Shown here one piece after another: positions 5,613-5,779 of a stretch of DNA of 5,779 nucleotides. The first letter of the stretch is position 1, and each line of letters starts with the position of its first letter. Position numbers and translations under genes: made by a program. This stretch comes from Anaerolineaceae bacterium (lineage in GTDB: Bacteria; Chloroflexota; Anaerolineae; Anaerolineales; Anaerolineaceae). The DNA is taken from positions 1-5,779 of the forward strand of contig PMIV01000250.1 of the NCBI GenBank assembly GCA_003158355.1. Direction: 5' to 3'. The notes beneath the pieces are model-generated. The model saw only the letters and a list, made by a program, of their open reading frames with translations, was not told where the DNA came from and made no database searches.

Positions 5613-5731
5613 GAGCGGTGACCCTGGTTCCAATACCCATGGGGAGGGCGTTAGGAAGATAACCAGTTGTTTGAAGCGCCAACCCCCTATCACTATATGA
5701 TGGGGGAAGGAAAATATTTAGAGCACCGCTC
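5613..5731 (+). ncRNA. Candidate structured RNA or leader
   Basis: The outer arms GAGCGGTG (5613-5620) and CACCGCTC (5724-5731) are perfectly complementary. Inside are CTGGTT (5624-5629) with AACCAG (5661-5666), and CCCCC plus ATC (5683-5691, one bulged T) with GATGGGGG (5699-5706) around a 7-base loop. The predicted transcription start of the promoter just upstream falls on the first base of the outer stem. Against it, the outer right arm overlaps the start of the Rhs homology, and the left arm is absent from the other repeat copy. No known RNA family was recognised. Confidence 0.2.
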
Positions 5732-5779
5732 ACTTCTTAAGCTGTGAGGATGGCAGTTACGAGATTCAGACTGACGGCA
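5659..5779 (+). repeat. Cassette-start repeat, copy 2 (continues past the window)
   Basis: This is the second copy of the segment at 3949-4069, ungapped. The last 9 bases are identical and the first Rhs-core portion (5721-5779) matches at 40 of 59. Both copies share a TGA at the same place in the Rhs frame (3988-3990 and 5698-5700), so the lead is not Rhs coding sequence in either. Similarity reaches the window edge, so the repeat is longer than seen. Confidence 0.75.
5722..5779 (+). pseudogene. Start of another Rhs core fragment (cut by window edge)
   Basis: In the frame aligned with the first core piece it reads STAHFLSCEDGSYEIQTDG, 10 of 19 residues identical to the matching part of that copy (SAGHFLISEGDSHKLQTDG). 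The SYEIQTDG wording is the usual family form. A TAG (5719-5721) stands directly before it in frame and there is no start codon or ribosome site, so this too begins as a headless core piece. It implies a third tip and partner gene to the right of the window. Confidence 0.6.

Noticed and set aside
5603..5657. Possible integron attC site: TTCTAAC at the left, GCGTTAGGA at the right, with a small bulged hairpin (5622-5627/5637-5643) between.
   Set aside because: The right box does not fit the final pyrimidine of GTTRRRY, no L-box pair is present between outer box and central stem, no integrase is seen, and the GCGTTAAT before the first Rhs piece (3996-4003) is not at the matching place in the repeat.
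2368..5779. Insertion sequence or CRISPR array as the source of the repeats.
   Set aside because: No transposase frame, no short regularly spaced repeats and no terminal inverted repeats were found. The only long repeat is the Rhs cassette start.

Overview
The window looks like chromosomal DNA of a Chloroflexota bacterium, probably an Anaerolineae relative. This is inferred from style, not from a marker gene: a lipoprotein with a Thr/Pro-rich linker, an Rhs core ending in a 'YAYVNNNP..YTDPSGH' block, and a monoderm-type lipoprotein signal. The lineage call is tentative.

Left part (1-1103, minus strand): a compact purine operon, hpt (hypoxanthine phosphoribosyltransferase) followed by purA (adenylosuccinate synthase, running off the left edge). 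The two are 3 bp apart, and the purA ribosome binding site lies inside the last codons of hpt. Hpt salvages hypoxanthine to IMP and PurA commits IMP to AMP synthesis. A 442-bp divergent intergenic region follows. Next is a plus-strand classical short-chain dehydrogenase (1546-2367), closed by a long hairpin at 2375-2450.

Right part (about 2500-5779, plus strand): an accessory region that reads as a row of displaced Rhs (polymorphic toxin) C-terminal cassettes. Cassette 1 is the C-terminal half of a GH24 phage-type lysozyme domain, interrupted by an in-frame TAA, followed by a secreted lipoprotein. Cassette 2 is the end of an Rhs core, with a 1-nt frameshift, fused to a tip with two predicted membrane segments and followed by a small three-helix membrane protein. 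Cassette 3 begins at about 5659 and leaves the window within a second copy of the same Rhs core piece. The starts of cassettes 2 and 3 align without gaps over 121 bp at an offset of exactly 1710 bp (81/121 identical by hand count). G+C alternates sharply: the Rhs core is GC-rich and the tips and partner genes are AT-rich.

Working model: the tips are toxin warheads and the small genes after them are matching immunity proteins. A lipoprotein sits next to a cell-wall hydrolase, and an integral membrane protein sits next to a membrane-active tip. The core pieces lack a proper 5' end and ribosome binding site, so they look like a silent reservoir or decaying leftovers that could recombine with a full-length rhs gene elsewhere. 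The toxin and immunity roles are inferred from layout and topology; only the Rhs core and GH24 assignments rest on recognisable sequence motifs.
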